Positions 1 through 6,442 of a DNA stretch of 13,646 bases are shown one piece after another. The stretch is from NCBI GenBank assembly GCA_021811635.1, contig JAJZNS010000057.1, positions 1 through 13,646 on the forward strand, written 5' to 3'. This DNA comes from Thermoplasmata archaeon. GTDB taxonomy: Archaea; Thermoplasmatota; Thermoplasmata; Thermoplasmatales; Thermoplasmataceae. A program made the position numbers and the translations under genes. The number at the start of each line of letters is the position of its first letter. The first letter of the stretch is position 1. The notes under the pieces were generated by a model. It saw only the letters and a list, made by a program, of their open reading frames with translations, was not told the DNA's origin and ran no database searches.

Positions 1-587
1 GCGACGTATTTCAACACTGCAGATGGTATTGCAGGCGTGGCTGTTGGACCGTAGAATGATAGCCCGTCAAAAGAATACTGGACGATTGTTATGTTGAATG
101 CACTGCCGATTTCCTCGGGCGTTCCCGAGATGCCCATTGTCATTCTGTCTTTGTAGGTTGTGATTGTGAGTCCCTTCCCTGCATAATACTTCTCCAGGTA
201 GGAATATACCAGGGGAGAAGGTGAATACTGTGAAATGAACTGTGCTTGGCTGAGATAGTGGTGATAAAAGCCCGAAACGGGGTTGCTTAGGCCTGACAGG
301 AAATAGGTAAGTTCTGAGAGGTTCGTAGGATACAGGCTCAGAGATACACTAATCTTCTGGCTGCCGAGAATCGGAGGGCCGATAACCGTTGGATCGCCTG
401 TAATCGTAGATTTCCACGAAGGCGCATAATCGCTATATGCCACGAGATGGATCGGCGTATTGATGTTAAACCCAGAATTTCCTGCGCTTCCGCTGAGTTC
501 TGCAGACGAAACCGTGGTCAATGACATTGTAACAACAGCGATCGCCACAACTATTGCCGCAATACCTTTCAAGGTTGAATATCCCAT
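1..587 (-). CDS. Sedolisin (S53)-like secreted peptidase precursor, N-terminal part only (runs off the window)
   Basis: The reverse strand is open from an ATG at 587 to the window edge (195 codons), and an in-frame TAG lies a few codons upstream of the ATG. Residues 1 to about 29 look like a signal peptide: Lys7, then a hydrophobic run (AAIVVAIAVV) and an Ala/Ser-rich end (TVSSAE). Residues about 73-170 resemble the pro-kumamolisin activation domain: a beta-strand start (KISVSLSLYP), then LSGLSNPVSGFYHHYLS, a QFISQYSP segment, an amphipathic YLEKYYAGKGL, and a GTPEEIGSAFN segment near the end of the prodomain. In this family the propeptide is removed autocatalytically at acid pH and the catalytic Ser/Glu/Asp domain follows. 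That catalytic domain lies outside the window, so activity cannot be judged. The family call rests on the prodomain pattern. Export and a role in acid-stable extracellular proteolysis are inference. Confidence 0.72.
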   Translation of the reverse strand, partial: MGYSTLKGIAAIVVAIAVVTMSLTTVSSAELSGSAGNSGFNINTPIHLVAYSDYAPSWKSTITGDPTVIGPPILGSQKISVSLSLYPTNLSELTYFLSGLSNPVSGFYHHYLSQAQFISQYSPSPLVYSYLEKYYAGKGLTITTYKDRMTMGISGTPEEIGSAFNITIVQYSFDGLSFYGPTATPAIPSAVLKYV

Positions 588-607
588 ATACGAACCCTGT
601 TGCAGCT

Positions 608-636
608 AGCAACTTTATCTATATAATATAGTTGCT
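608..636. repeat. 7-bp perfect inverted repeat enclosing the TATA element
   Basis: AGCAACT at 608-614 is repeated in inverted orientation as AGTTGCT at 630-636, with a 15-bp A/T-rich spacer that contains most of the TATA-like element. This position suits an operator for a dimeric repressor that would block TBP/TFB binding. It could instead be chance, since seven-base arms are short. No regulator gene is adjacent within the window. Confidence 0.4.
619..630 (-). promoter_or_regulatory. TATA-like promoter element of the sedolisin gene
   Basis: On the minus strand an A/T-only block (TATATTATATAG) is centred about 38 bp upstream of the ATG at 587. Archaeal initiation usually falls about 25 bp downstream of the TATA centre, which predicts a short leader of roughly 10-13 nt. 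The block lies inside a perfect inverted repeat (608-636). Because the block is nearly symmetrical it could also serve rightward transcription. Inferred from composition and spacing only. Confidence 0.45.
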
Positions 637-1170
637 GACGCCGAACGTGGGAATATGGGTATGCCATTCAAAATGAGGGATAGGGATTTTCTGTATGGAA
701 CAATATCAGGCACTTCTTCCTAAGAACATGATAGCCGCAGGTATTATTGGAGATGCTGTCGGAGCAAACTTAAGTGGAGGATAAGAACTCATCAGGGCAA
801 TCTGGTTCATGTACTGTATCGCAATCCGTTTTGACATCCCGGTGATGTTTAATTTCCTGTCGTGTTGTTTGATGAATCGCTTCCCGGTATAGTCTCATGT
901 GATTAAGATCCATTGGGCAGCAGCTGATGTTTTGAGAGTCATGACCCTATAAACTGAATATTACTAATTTCGAGTGATTTATTCACACACATTCCGAAAT
1001 TCCCGTAAAAAATAATTAAGCTGCCGTTTGCCAGTATTGCGATAGATACCAATATTCCTCCGTTGGGTTTATAGCGACTGAACACTGATGGCCTAGACCT
1101 GGTTTTTCCGTGGTTATTCGGAAAGAAGATAAATTGTTCGTTAGTCTGCAAAACTTCCCTGGAACATCCT

Positions 1171-1200
1171 TTTCAGGGATGAGGAAATGGAACCCTGAAA
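1171..1200. repeat. 8-bp inverted repeat downstream of the hydrolase gene
   Basis: TTTCAGGG at 1171-1178 and CCCTGAAA at 1193-1200 are perfect inverted copies separated by 14 nt. They lie 26 bp past the hydrolase stop codon at 1226. In RNA they could form a hairpin at the 3' end of the hydrolase transcript. No T-run follows on the minus strand, so a role in RNA stability or processing is as likely as termination. Confidence 0.35.
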
Positions 1201-1225
1201 TTCCCCTGGAAAGGATTATCCAGCA

Positions 1226-1930
1226 TCAAATTTCTGAAAATTCCAGAAGATGTTTTGCAAGTTCTTCGGGTTTTGTAACCATGGGGTAATGCCCGGTGTC
1301 CATTATGCGGTATGGGCCAAGCAGCTTGCCCCATTTACCTTTGATTATATCGTCCACCGGGTCTCCCGTCTGGGTGCAAAAGACGTATGCAACCCTGCCA
1401 TTGCCAGTTGATCTGGAAAGTACGATAGGATCGGTGGCGAATCTGACAGGCCATGGTGTTGATTTATCAAGCATCCATTTTCTGTTCTCGCCTGTAACAT
1501 CCTTTCCAATGCTATCTAACACTTTTTCCGAGAAAGGAATGCTGAACGATCCTTTTGGAAGCGGGCCGAAGTCCTCCGTTGGATCAAAACTTCCCTGCGG
1601 TTCTCTCGTATCAGTTGGCCTGAAGGAGTCCAGATAGACGGTCAACCTGATCTTTTCAGGTATCCTGTCTGCAACAGCTGCTGCAACCTTACCTGCGAAA
1701 CTATGGCCGACAAGTACAATGTCATCCAGGTCGTTGAATTTCACAACATTCAGGACATCCTCTATTGCGGTTTCAATTCCAATCTCAGGCCCTGCGAGGT
1801 GAATTCTATCTCCCATCCCTGTCAGAGTTATAGGAAACACTCTATTTCCCTTCCTTACCAGAAATGGATCCACCTTGTTCCAGACCCAACCTCCCAGCCA
1901 TGCGCCCGGGATAAGGACATAATTGTACAT
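1226..1930 (-). CDS. Alpha/beta hydrolase of the EstC / plant methylesterase-like group
   Basis: A 234-residue protein of typical length for small alpha/beta hydrolases. After strand 1 (YVLIPGAW) it carries the PGAWLGGWVW oxyanion-loop signature (residues 8-17) resembling HGAWHGGWCW of plant methylesterases, hydroxynitrile lyases and the bacterial EstC group. The nucleophile elbow GHSFAG places Ser77. TGHYPM near the C-terminus supplies the catalytic His214. The acid is probably Asp190 (QTGDPVDD), with Asp101 a less likely alternative. There is no signal peptide, so it is cytosolic. The usual reaction is hydrolysis of small carboxylic esters or amides, but the substrate cannot be read from the sequence. 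It stands alone on the minus strand. The ATG at 1930 is about 28 bp downstream of a TATA-like element, which suggests a leaderless mRNA. The family call is firm and the specificity is unknown. Confidence 0.85.
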   Translation of the reverse strand: MYNYVLIPGAWLGGWVWNKVDPFLVRKGNRVFPITLTGMGDRIHLAGPEIGIETAIEDVLNVVKFNDLDDIVLVGHSFAGKVAAAVADRIPEKIRLTVYLDSFRPTDTREPQGSFDPTEDFGPLPKGSFSIPFSEKVLDSIGKDVTGENRKWMLDKSTPWPVRFATDPIVLSRSTGNGRVAYVFCTQTGDPVDDIIKGKWGKLLGPYRIMDTGHYPMVTKPEELAKHLLEFSEI

Positions 1931-1953
1931 ACAGAATCGTAACGCGGGGATTG

Positions 1954-1962
1954 TTATTAAAA
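1954..1962 (-). promoter_or_regulatory. TATA-like element of the hydrolase gene
   Basis: On the minus strand TTTTAATAA is centred about 28 bp upstream of the ATG at 1930. This is the spacing of a leaderless archaeal transcript, and no Shine-Dalgarno sequence precedes the ATG. Confidence 0.45.
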
Positions 1963-2272
1963 CGTCCTATTACATAATAAGAATTCAACTGTCGATTTCG
2001 AAAAGATTTTCGGTCGTTGGATTGCCGGATCTCTCACTGCCCGAATTGCTTCCAAAAGTAAGTCCGCCTGATAACAAAACGCGGATTGAATGCCGGCGAT
2101 ACATATTCTAATTTAACTGCCAGATGGTCTTCACGATCCTTGAGCGATGGCAAAGGCGAATCAACTATTCAGGCGGTTATAGGTTGTCCACATGCCTTCT
2201 GATACCTTTTATTCCGACAGGGGATTGATACAGACAAGGCGATCCGCGTATCTTTCTGCGCCCGCAGCAACA

Positions 2273-2280
2273 TATTAATA
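2273..2280 (+). promoter_or_regulatory. TATA-like element of rpoK
   Basis: TATTAATA is centred about 40 bp before the ATG at 2316 and about 28 bp before an in-frame TTG at 2304. The second spacing would suit leaderless initiation at the TTG. The first implies a leader of roughly 12 nt. A GGAGG follows at 2281-2285 but is too far from either start to be a ribosome-binding site. Confidence 0.45.
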
Positions 2281-2315
2281 GGAGGTTTTATTATCGTATC
2301 GTTTTGCTGAGCATT

Positions 2316-2492
2316 ATGGCCCTTACTAAATTTGAAAAAGCTAGGATTATAGGTGCAAGGGCCCTCCAGATATCTATGGGCGCCCCGGTGATAATTGATG
2401 TGCCGTCAACAATGATCGATCCTGTCGATATAGCGATGCATGAATTTGAAAACGGCCTGGTACCGATCACCATCAAAAGAGCCAGGAAATAA
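2316..2492 (+). CDS. rpoK: DNA-directed RNA polymerase subunit K (Rpb6/omega homologue)
   Basis: A 58-residue protein matching the whole length of archaeal RpoK (usually about 55-60 residues). The signature [21 protein letters not shown] covers residues 4-24, and the conserved C-terminal half includes [10 protein letters not shown] and GLVPITIKR. RpoK is the counterpart of eukaryotic Rpb6 and bacterial omega, and it helps clamp and assemble the largest subunit of the core enzyme. I chose the ATG at 2316 because RpoK homology begins there. An in-frame TTG at 2304 would add four residues (start, Leu, Ser, Ile) and is at leaderless distance from the TATA element, so it remains possible. The gene converges on the membrane-protein gene ending at 2499, with 6 bp between the two stop codons. 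The identification is secure. Confidence 0.93.
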   Translation: MALTKFEKARIIGARALQISMGAPVIIDVPSTMIDPVDIAMHEFENGLVPITIKRARK

Positions 2493-2498
2493 GCCTTT

Positions 2499-3080
2499 TC
2501 AGTTCTGCTTTTTTTGTGAAAATATAGCCCTGAATATTAAAAGGTAAACTATCCCGAAGGCAATGACTGCCGGGAAAAACCCAATGTTTAGTTCCGGCAG
2601 CAGGGAAACAGCAATGTATCCAGCAATGGATAGAAATAGCATTCCGAACCCAAGAATGGTTGCGTTTGAGTTGAATGATGATAACGCGGATTTGTATTCT
2701 TTCTCGTCAAATCCGGACTGCCTGAATGAAATGGCCATGGCTTTGCTCGCACCTGATGTCATTGAGAGGAAAATGCCCAGCACGACAAAGACCATCAGGA
2801 ATGCGACCGTATTCTCGTAGATTGACGGAACAATAGGGGAAATGCCAAGCAGCCTCTGCAGATATCCCTGAGAAAGGGCCATTGCCACGGCAAGAATGAG
2901 GAAGGGAAAGAATATTGTAAACCCGCCTCCCTTTTCAGATGGGATTAAGCCTGCTGCAACGGCAACTATGATTTCCGTGAATCCGGCGATGACAGCTGGG
3001 GGGTACCCGCTGTTCGCAAGTATCAGTCCTGGGGGTATCATTAATATGATGGATACCAGTGAAAGCATTTGCCTGTTCAT
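2499..3080 (-). CDS. Polytopic membrane protein, last gene of the MoxR-DUF58 operon
   Basis: A 193-residue, very hydrophobic protein with about six predicted membrane helices: near residues 5-24 (LSLVSIILMIPPGLILANSG), 28-46, 53-71, 88-107 (NTVAFLMVFVVLGIFLSMTS), 138-160 and 167-189. The only sizeable soluble segment, about residues 110-137, is charged (RQSGFDEKEYKSAL). No family is recognised. Its ATG at 3080 overlaps the TGA of the DUF58 gene in an ATGA arrangement, so the two are translationally coupled and it very likely belongs to the same membrane complex. Some archaeal MoxR-DUF58-DUF4129 clusters carry extra small polytopic proteins of this kind, and a similar scaffold role is inference. 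It ends 6 bp from the stop of convergent rpoK. Confidence 0.8.
   Translation of the reverse strand: MNRQMLSLVSIILMIPPGLILANSGYPPAVIAGFTEIIVAVAAGLIPSEKGGGFTIFFPFLILAVAMALSQGYLQRLLGISPIVPSIYENTVAFLMVFVVLGIFLSMTSGASKAMAISFRQSGFDEKEYKSALSSFNSNATILGFGMLFLSIAGYIAVSLLPELNIGFFPAVIAFGIVYLLIFRAIFSQKKQN
2509..2515 (+). terminator. T-tract, probable rpoK terminator
   Basis: Seven consecutive T residues lie 17 bp past the rpoK stop, inside the 3' end of the convergent gene. Archaeal RNA polymerase often terminates at such T-runs without a hairpin. The assignment is from position and composition only. Confidence 0.4.
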
Positions 3081-4381
3081 ATTCCCGTCACCATTGACAC
3101 AGAACCCACAAGATATCCAAGCGGCTCATTGACTGGGTCCCAGTCGACCCTCCTGATACGAGGCAGTTCTTCCAGAAACCTGGCCGAATTTCTCAATGCT
3201 GTCTTTTTTCCATAGAAGGTCTCTATCCCGGAAAGTATGTGCTTCATGATGATCCCTGAAGATAAGACATTGACGAGCAGCACATTTCCTGAATATTTCC
3301 GTATCCGCCTGATGAAGCGCGAAAGCTCTTCGTAATTCTCCTTCCATACTGATGTTATGAAAAGCACCGTTGCCCTCGTCTCCCTCACAACTGTGAAGAA
3401 CTTGGGCTCAACCTGATAGACGACATATTTAGATGCCAGCGGCTCTGTTCTCAATAGCGCCTTGCGGAACCTGTACTCATTTTCTATCCCTGACGATGGC
3501 ATGACGGACTGGCTGTTGAATCCCCTGCCCGACTGTGCAGTCCAGAAACCTGTGTTTATATTTTCCTTCATTAGTGCCCTGGAATGGGCAAATATGAAGG
3601 ATATCCCGTATTCAAGCGGATTCTCCTCCACAGTACCCCTGGACATGGGGAAACTGCGGTCCAGAAGGTAAATTAATGTCTTTTCACCCTCCCTCTCGTA
3701 CTGGTTTACCATGAGATTTGAGAAGGAGTTTCTTGCGGTTGCCTTCCAGTTGATATTCCTGTATGAATCTCCTGCCTGGTACTCCCTTACCGATTCGAAA
3801 TCAGAAGAAATAGGGCCCGTCCGCGAGATCGAATTCTTCGGAGAGACCTGTTCACTCTTTAATCTTTTAACCCGGAGTTTTGGAATGCTCAGTTTGGGAA
3901 GTATCTCCAGTTCCCCTCCAGTCTCGAGTTTTCCGTCCTTTTTGTTTATCACACCAAGTGCGGGATAATAGGTATAATTTACATGGTCGAGCAGGAAAGT
4001 GCCACGTCTCATCCCCGCAGCGCGGAATGTGAATTTCCAGGACCCTTTCCTGAACCCCTTGAAAATCACATGAATGTTTGATCCTTCCCTCAGGAGGAAA
4101 GCTTCCGGAAGTGGCAGTTCAACCAGATAGAACCCGAAACCTGTTTCTGACATTGCCTGCATTGTAAACTCGATAGTGTCCTCCGCCTTTGCCTTGGCTG
4201 GAAAAACTGCGCCTACAGAGAATTTTCCTTCCCTGTCAAGAGAGTAAAGGGCAATGATCGTGAAGGCGACAAACAGAATGGAGGTGGCGAGGAAACGGTT
4301 CGTGGTGATTATGGCCGTTGCCCCTGAGAGTGCGCCTACGAGTATCATTGCAAGGAGGCCTTTGCTCCATTCCTTTACCAT
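3077..4381 (-). CDS. DUF58 domain protein (MoxR partner, vWA-like)
   Basis: A 434-residue protein. Two N-terminal hydrophobic segments (about 8-26 and 29-47) anchor it in the membrane. A beta-rich stretch (about 50-190) follows, then the DUF58 signature SDFESVREYQAGDSYRNINW (residues 193-212), close to the family consensus REYxxGDxxRxIDW, followed by KATAR (213-217). After it comes a von Willebrand A-like fold start, LIYLLDRSFPM, with Asp241 and Ser243. The third position of the usual DxSxS metal site is Pro245 rather than Ser. DUF58 proteins are encoded next to MoxR ATPases and are thought to act with them in folding or assembling membrane or secreted protein complexes. The ATG at 4381 is 6 bp after the MoxR stop, with an AGG just before it. 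The 3' end overlaps the next gene by 4 bp. Family firm; client unknown. Confidence 0.88.
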   Translation of the reverse strand: MVKEWSKGLLAMILVGALSGATAIITTNRFLATSILFVAFTIIALYSLDREGKFSVGAVFPAKAKAEDTIEFTMQAMSETGFGFYLVELPLPEAFLLREGSNIHVIFKGFRKGSWKFTFRAAGMRRGTFLLDHVNYTYYPALGVINKKDGKLETGGELEILPKLSIPKLRVKRLKSEQVSPKNSISRTGPISSDFESVREYQAGDSYRNINWKATARNSFSNLMVNQYEREGEKTLIYLLDRSFPMSRGTVEENPLEYGISFIFAHSRALMKENINTGFWTAQSGRGFNSQSVMPSSGIENEYRFRKALLRTEPLASKYVVYQVEPKFFTVVRETRATVLFITSVWKENYEELSRFIRRIRKYSGNVLLVNVLSSGIIMKHILSGIETFYGKKTALRNSARFLEELPRIRRVDWDPVNEPLGYLVGSVSMVTGI

Positions 4382-4387
4382 TTTAAC

Positions 4388-5341
4388 CTATTTTGGAACC
4401 TGGATCTTCACCAGGTATTCGCTGACTATGCGCTCCCCGTCTATGTCCTCAAGGGTAAGTTCCGGCTTCAGTATCACCCTGTGGCCGAGTACATCCCTTG
4501 CCACCTTCTTGATGTCGTCTGGAATCACGAAATCCCTGCCGTCTATGAAGGCGATCGCCTTGGATATCCTGAGCAGTGAGATCAAGCCTCTCGGGCTTGG
4601 TCCAGCAAGTACCCTTTCGTCCGTGCGGCACTTTGCGAATTCGGATATATATTCAAGGATGTCATTGTCCACCTTAATTTCGGATTCTACGTATTTCTGG
4701 ATTTCAAGAAGTCCCTTTGAATCAAGTTTTACGCTGGCAGTTGAACTGGGATCGTCGCTCTGCCAGGAAATCCTCCTCTTGAGCACTTCGATGTCGTCTG
4801 TGGGGTATCCCAGGGTGAGCTCGATCATGAATCTGTCCATCTGAGCTTCTGGCAGGGGATAGGTACCCTCGAGTTCCACCGGATTCTGTGTCGCCAGGAC
4901 TATGAATGGACGATCGAGCAGCATCGTTTCACCCTCTATTGTCACCTGTCTCTCTTCCATTGCCTCAAGCAACGCAGACTGGGTCTTTGGAGGAGCCCTG
5001 TTGATCTCGTCGGCGAGGATCAGGTTCGCGAAAACAGGCCCTTTGATTGTCTGAAATTCTCCCAAATTCTGTTTCCAGACCTTCGTTCCCACTATATCGG
5101 AAGGCAGAAGATCAGGGGTGAACTGGATCCTCTTGCTTGTCATGCCCATAACGCGGGCAAACAGTTTTACTATGAATGTCTTGCCGATCCCTGGAAAATC
5201 CTTGAGGAGCACGTGTCCTGAAGAGAGGACTGCTGCCATGATCTTGACCACCGTTTCCGGATTTCCCACATAATACTTTGATATCTCCGTCATTGCGTCT
5301 AATATGCTGTTTCTGTACTCTTCCAACTGTTCTGTGCTCAT
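4388..5341 (-). CDS. MoxR-family AAA+ ATPase
   Basis: A 317-residue AAA+ protein of standard MoxR length (about 300-330). Walker A is LLKDFPGIGKT (residues 45-55), where Asp48 replaces the first Gly of the textbook motif, a common MoxR variant. Walker B is LILADEINRAP (107-117, Asp111/Glu112), followed by the MoxR signature TQSALLEAMEE (120-130). Sensor 1 is ATQNP (150-154), a candidate arginine finger is EAQMDRF (Arg170), and sensor 2 lies in AGPSPRGL (Arg251). MoxR proteins form hexamers that use ATP hydrolysis to remodel protein partners, often with vWA-domain proteins such as DUF58. The ATG at 5341 overlaps the preceding stop (ATGA). It is cytosolic, with membrane-anchored neighbours on both sides of the operon. 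The client is not identifiable here. Confidence 0.93.
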   Translation of the reverse strand: MSTEQLEEYRNSILDAMTEISKYYVGNPETVVKIMAAVLSSGHVLLKDFPGIGKTFIVKLFARVMGMTSKRIQFTPDLLPSDIVGTKVWKQNLGEFQTIKGPVFANLILADEINRAPPKTQSALLEAMEERQVTIEGETMLLDRPFIVLATQNPVELEGTYPLPEAQMDRFMIELTLGYPTDDIEVLKRRISWQSDDPSSTASVKLDSKGLLEIQKYVESEIKVDNDILEYISEFAKCRTDERVLAGPSPRGLISLLRISKAIAFIDGRDFVIPDDIKKVARDVLGHRVILKPELTLEDIDGERIVSEYLVKIQVPK

Positions 5342-6441
5342 GCATTCGCCTCCAATCTTTTTTTAATCACCACTGCAACACTGTTGATCATGTCAAGCCT
5401 CCGAGACACCTCATTCTGTATTGCCCTTTTTGTAAAAGCATTGTTAACGGCTGATTCCCCCAATCCCCCGTACTCTGCCAGCCTGGCGAGAATAGCCCCG
5501 GTATCCTCCAGGCTCGTTCCGGCAACTCCCAGCATATGGGAGAGTGCTATAAGCAGGTCCGGCTTACTTCCATGGACTACAAATTCCTTCACGGAATTCG
5601 CAAAGAGATCGGACTCGGTCTCTGATATCACTTTCGGCGTGAACCTGTGTTTCATGTAAATTGTGTTGTAAAGCGTTTCAATTTTCCCTGTCCCGATAGA
5701 ATATCCTCTCCAGAAAGCGTACAAGATCAGAACCACTGTGCCCATCAGGAGGAAGAACAGTATGAACTCGTTGGCCTGATAAGGTTTCGGGATTTCAAGA
5801 ATTGAATACGCCAATCCCAACACAAAGAGGCCGGTGATGTATGAAGTCGAACTGTCTCTTATCCACACTGAGAGTTCCTTAACCTGCCTGTTCCGGGAAA
5901 GGGAAAGCAGTGGATCGATGGAGAATGGGATGATGCCTATACCTGCAAAAAGGAATGGATACCCGAAATAATAAAAACCGCCCATCAGGAAGAATGCAAA
6001 ATATGCTGCCAGAAAAAGCAGGGCGTTTGAGGTTCTGCGTAACCATCTACCCGGTTCAGGTTTTGGCCCCTTTTCAAGAAGACCAGAACTTGTGTACCTC
6101 AAGGATGCGAAAAGAAGGAAGAAAAGCAGCGCGAGCGATGCTCCCGTTGCACCGAATGCCCCCAGGGAAGATATTCCAAGATCATAAGTCAGTGCCGATA
6201 ATGCTCCTTCAACCGGCATTGGCGCTACAAAACGCCTCATCAACACTGGAGAATAAGTCCTGCCAGAATCCAGCAGAAGTTTTCCCGCAAGAAGCAGGGG
6301 GAATGAAACTGCAACCACAAGCAGCATCCCGCCTATCAACGGGGATGCCGTGAAAATGACCGCCCCGGCTATTACAAGCACCAGCGCTGATATAATATAC
6401 TTCAACAGCGCGGACAGTGCTTCACCCTGGTAGACTCTCAA
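5338..6441 (-). CDS. Polytopic membrane protein with cytosolic C-terminal domain, MoxR operon
   Basis: A 367-residue protein with about seven or eight predicted membrane helices: near 11-31 (ALLKYIISALVLVIAGAVIF), 35-55, 95-113, 139-158, 160-178, 200-215 and 224-243. A soluble C-terminal region of about 115 residues follows, containing predicted helices and ending in a basic tail (VVIKKRLEANA). I do not recognise a named family. The start is TTG at 6441, one base after the TGA of the preceding gene, with GGAGA at 8 nt upstream as ribosome-binding site; no in-frame ATG gives a better fit. It overlaps the MoxR start by 4 bp, so coupled translation with the ATPase is expected. It may be the integral membrane core on which MoxR and DUF58 act, but this is inference from gene order alone. 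Confidence 0.8.
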   Translation of the reverse strand: MRVYQGEALSALLKYIISALVLVIAGAVIFTASPLIGGMLLVVAVSFPLLLAGKLLLDSGRTYSPVLMRRFVAPMPVEGALSALTYDLGISSLGAFGATGASLALLFFLLFASLRYTSSGLLEKGPKPEPGRWLRRTSNALLFLAAYFAFFLMGGFYYFGYPFLFAGIGIIPFSIDPLLSLSRNRQVKELSVWIRDSSTSYITGLFVLGLAYSILEIPKPYQANEFILFFLLMGTVVLILYAFWRGYSIGTGKIETLYNTIYMKHRFTPKVISETESDLFANSVKEFVVHGSKPDLLIALSHMLGVAGTSLEDTGAILARLAEYGGLGESAVNNAFTKRAIQNEVSRRLDMINSVAVVIKKRLEANA

Positions 6442-6442
6442 T

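Larger units (their letters stand above)
588..1225. other. Gene-poor interval of about 640 bp with possible gene relics
   Basis: No convincing gene was found between the sedolisin start and the hydrolase stop. On the minus strand there is an open stretch of 70 codons (1151-939). Its TGA overlaps an ATG (942-940), and that second frame is interrupted by a TGA at 897-895, then stays open to 706. The order looks like a decayed reading frame, but no family is recognised. On the plus strand, short frames begin at 655 (22 codons, starting MGMPFKMRDRDF, about 30 bp after the TATA-like block) and at 695 (29 codons). Base composition here is more A/T-rich than in neighbouring genes. These pieces could be a degraded mobile element, relics of small genes, or chance. 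Confidence 0.4.
1931..2315. other. Divergent intergenic region between hydrolase and rpoK (about 385 bp)
   Basis: This region holds the promoters of two divergent genes: the hydrolase TATA near 1954-1962 and the rpoK TATA near 2273-2280. Between about 1965 and 2270 I see no supported gene. Short open stretches exist, for example 28 codons on the plus strand from an ATG at 2192 to a TAA at 2276-2278, but they lack a ribosome-binding site and recognisable content. No tRNA-like T-arm or cloverleaf was seen. Confidence 0.5.

Noticed and set aside
868..925. C/D box sRNA candidate (TTGATGA ... CTGA)
   Set aside because: Box C lacks the purine at its first position, no D' box is present and the flanks do not form a terminal stem.
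1296..1637. 113-codon plus-strand open frame
   Set aside because: Antisense to the alpha/beta hydrolase, which has an intact catalytic motif set.
1931..2270. tRNA gene or CRISPR repeat in the intergenic region
   Set aside because: No T-arm consensus, cloverleaf or spaced direct repeats were found here or elsewhere in the window.
2281..2285. GGAGG as ribosome-binding site of rpoK
   Set aside because: It is about 30 nt from the ATG and about 18 nt from the TTG, too far for either.
4254..4844. 196-codon plus-strand open frame
   Set aside because: It lies antisense across the MoxR and DUF58 genes, which have clear family motifs; its translation is Ser-rich and low in recognisable content, typical of an antisense shadow.
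5955..6353. 132-codon plus-strand open frame
   Set aside because: Antisense to the membrane protein of the MoxR operon; rich in Met, Gln and Pro as expected from reversing hydrophobic codons.
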